Below, in pieces: positions 62,700 to 64,000 of a DNA stretch of 64,000 bases; position 1 is the first letter of the stretch; every line of letters begins with the position of its first letter. The translations under genes and the position numbers were made by a program. The notes below the pieces were generated by a model, which searched no databases, was not told where the DNA came from, and saw only the letters and a program-made list of their open reading frames with translations. The DNA is from Paucibacter sp. Y2R2-4 (GTDB lineage: Bacteria > Pseudomonadota > Gammaproteobacteria > Burkholderiales > Burkholderiaceae_C), in assembly GCF_025717535.1 (NCBI RefSeq), contig NZ_JAJIRO010000002.1, forward strand, positions 744,001 through 808,000, given 5' to 3'.

Positions 62700-63641
62700 T
62701 CAGGCCGCCTTTGCTTTCTTTTCAATCTGGGCGATGACTTGCTCGGCCCATTCCTTCGGTGCCATCGGGAAGCCCAGGCGTGCGCGGCTGTCCAGATAGC
62801 TCTGCGCCACGGCGCGTGCCAGATTGCGGATGCGGCCGATGTAGGCCGCGCGCTCGGTCACGCTGATGGCGCCGCGGGCGTCCAGCAGATTGAAGCTGTG
62901 GCCGGCCTTGAGCAGCTGCTCGTAGGCGGGCAGCGCCAGCTGCTGCTCCATCAGGTGCTTGGACTGCTTCTCGTGCGCGGCAAAGGCGGTCAGCAGGAAC
63001 TCGACGTCACTGTGCTCAAAATTGTAGGTCGACTGCTCGACCTCGTTCTGATGGAAGACATCGCCATACTTGATGTCCGGCGCGCCGTCCTTGCCTTCGA
63101 CGTAGACCAGGTCATAGACCGACTCCACGCCCTGCAGATACATGGCCAAACGTTCCAGGCCGTAGGTGATCTCGCCAGTGATGGGCTTGCAGTCGATGCC
63201 GCCGACCTGCTGGAAATAAGTGAACTGGGTCACTTCCATGCCGTTGAGCCAAACCTCCCAGCCCAGGCCCCAGCAGCCAAGGGTCGGGTTCTCCCAGTCG
63301 TCCTCAACGAAGCGCACATCGTTCTTCTTCAGATCAAAGCCCAGGGCTTCGAGCGAGCCGAGATAGAGCTCCAGGATGTTGGCCGGCGCGGGCTTGAGCA
63401 CCACCTGGTATTGGTAGTAGTGCTGCAGGCGATTCGGGTTCTCGCCGTAGCGGCCGTCCTTGGGGCGGCGGCTCGGCTGAACGTAGGCGGCCTTCCAGGG
63501 CTCAGGGCCCAGGGCGCGCAGAAAAGTGGCGGTGTGGCTGGTGCCGGCGCCGACTTCCATGTCGTAAGGCTGGAGGAGCGCGCAGCCCTGCTTGGACCAG
63601 TAGTCCTGCAGGGTCAGAATGATTTGCTGGAAACTCAGCAT
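62700..63641 (-). CDS. glyQ: Glycyl-tRNA synthetase alpha subunit
   Basis: 313 residues. Catalytic subunit that binds ATP and glycine. [20 protein letters not shown] opens it; [20 protein letters not shown] (motif 2 region) and [20 protein letters not shown] (motif 3) are intact. It sits just before glyS, forming the bacterial alpha2-beta2 enzyme. ATG at 63641. Confidence 0.97.
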   Translation of the reverse strand: MLSFQQIILTLQDYWSKQGCALLQPYDMEVGAGTSHTATFLRALGPEPWKAAYVQPSRRPKDGRYGENPNRLQHYYQYQVVLKPAPANILELYLGSLEALGFDLKKNDVRFVEDDWENPTLGCWGLGWEVWLNGMEVTQFTYFQQVGGIDCKPITGEITYGLERLAMYLQGVESVYDLVYVEGKDGAPDIKYGDVFHQNEVEQSTYNFEHSDVEFLLTAFAAHEKQSKHLMEQQLALPAYEQLLKAGHSFNLLDARGAISVTERAAYIGRIRNLARAVAQSYLDSRARLGFPMAPKEWAEQVIAQIEKKAKAA

Positions 63642-63720
63642 GGGCGTGATGGTGAAAAGCCAAACATTGAGGAAAGCGGCCGCGCCAAGACTGAGCAGCC
63701 GCTAGAAACTGCGCCCGATT

Positions 63721-64000
63721 CTACGAGGCGCGCCGACGCCACCCGGCAAAGCCCAACAGCAAGGCCAAAGCCGCGTAGAACGGCCAGAGCCCAAAGGCCT
63801 GCAGCCAGCGTGCATAAGGGGTGCTGCCGCTGCGACCTTCGACCTCGGCCTCTAGGACGCCAGTGGTGGCAGGCGCCAGGCGAGCTGTGACGCGACCACG
63901 GTGGTCCAGCACGGCGGTGGCGCCGGTATTGGTTGAACGCACAAAGGGCCGCTGAAACTCCAGCGCGCGCATTTGCGAGAACTGCAGATGCTGGTCTTGC
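63721..64000 (-). CDS. lnt: Apolipoprotein N-acyltransferase, C-terminal part only
   Basis: About 92 residues visible, stop at 63721; the rest lies beyond the right edge. LEFQRPFVRSTNTGATAVLD is the typical nitrilase-domain end of Lnt, and WLQAFGLWPFYAALALLLGF is the last transmembrane helix. Lnt adds the N-acyl chain to lipoproteins in the inner membrane. It is followed by glyQ after 79 bp on the same strand, the common order in betaproteobacteria. The catalytic Glu-Lys-Cys lies outside the window. Confidence 0.92.
   Translation of the reverse strand, partial: QDQHLQFSQMRALEFQRPFVRSTNTGATAVLDHRGRVTARLAPATTGVLEAEVEGRSGSTPYARWLQAFGLWPFYAALALLLGFAGWRRRAS

Noticed and set aside
60765-63890. Plus-strand frames of 336 and 645 residues opposite glyS and glyQ
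   Set aside because: Full antisense to two highly conserved synthetase genes; composition is Gln/His/Arg-rich shadow coding.

Overview
The window looks like chromosomal DNA of a high-GC betaproteobacterium of the order Burkholderiales, most likely the Roseateles/Paucibacter/Rubrivivax group. This rests on gene order (lnt-glyQ-glyS-gmhB-plsC, metK divergent from two lipid A acyltransferase genes and dapF-DUF484-xerC, glmS divergent from an Lrp-type gene), on two cyanophycin synthetases, and on six proteins with PEP-CTERM surface-sorting tails. Taxonomy is inference. I saw no rRNA, tRNA, CRISPR array, insertion sequence or prophage.

Layout. 1-0.6 kb: uridine kinase, partial. 1-6.9 kb: a 1657-residue repetitive PEP-CTERM beta-helix protein and a smaller PEP-CTERM protein. 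7.1-9.3 kb: nitric oxide defence (hmp, a small membrane protein, divergent nsrR) around an NsrR-like operator. 9.3-15.1 kb: a five-gene minus-strand operon (isovaleryl-CoA dehydrogenase, GNAT, carbonic anhydrase, aceK, thiolase) with a perfect 28-bp palindrome upstream that resembles a LiuR operator. 15.1-20 kb: NhaR-type regulator, then a plus-strand run of HPF-like, Bax-inhibitor-like, zinc-ribbon, 51-residue membrane, TerB-like, ExoD-like and SbtA-like bicarbonate transporter genes. 20-27.9 kb: a cyanophycin locus with an ABC transporter plus DUF1854 gene divergent from two cyanophycin synthetases. 27.9-28.7 kb: a gene-free stretch built on a large imperfect inverted repeat. 28.7-31.2 kb: gspA-gspB. 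31.2-35.7 kb: ybdD-cstA with a two-component system. 35.8-40.2 kb: a GH5 lipoprotein and two PEP-CTERM proteins with a shared operator-like motif. 40.3-43.2 kb: a periplasmic binding-like protein and an EAL protein. 43.6-46.2 kb: glmS and an Lrp-type regulator. 46.2-48.7 kb: two tandem PEP-CTERM trypsin-like proteases. 49-56 kb: rlmI, an outer-membrane-like protein, xerC, DUF484, dapF and two lipid A acyltransferases. 56-57.5 kb: metK. 57.6-58.3 kb: a second gene-free stretch with an inverted-repeat pair. 58.3-64 kb: ygjP-like, plsC, gmhB, glyS, glyQ and lnt (partial).

How the genes fit together. The ivd operon makes sense as leucine/isovalerate catabolism: IVD does the first step, carbonic anhydrase could supply bicarbonate for methylcrotonyl-CoA carboxylase, thiolase splits acetoacetyl-CoA, and AceK sets the glyoxylate-shunt branch for acetyl-CoA growth. 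In the cyanophycin locus the two synthetases have lost different active-site motifs and look complementary. The GmhB homologue lacks two aspartates normally needed for catalysis. These, the inverted-repeat elements and the shared GTTAAT-type operator are the observations most worth follow-up.
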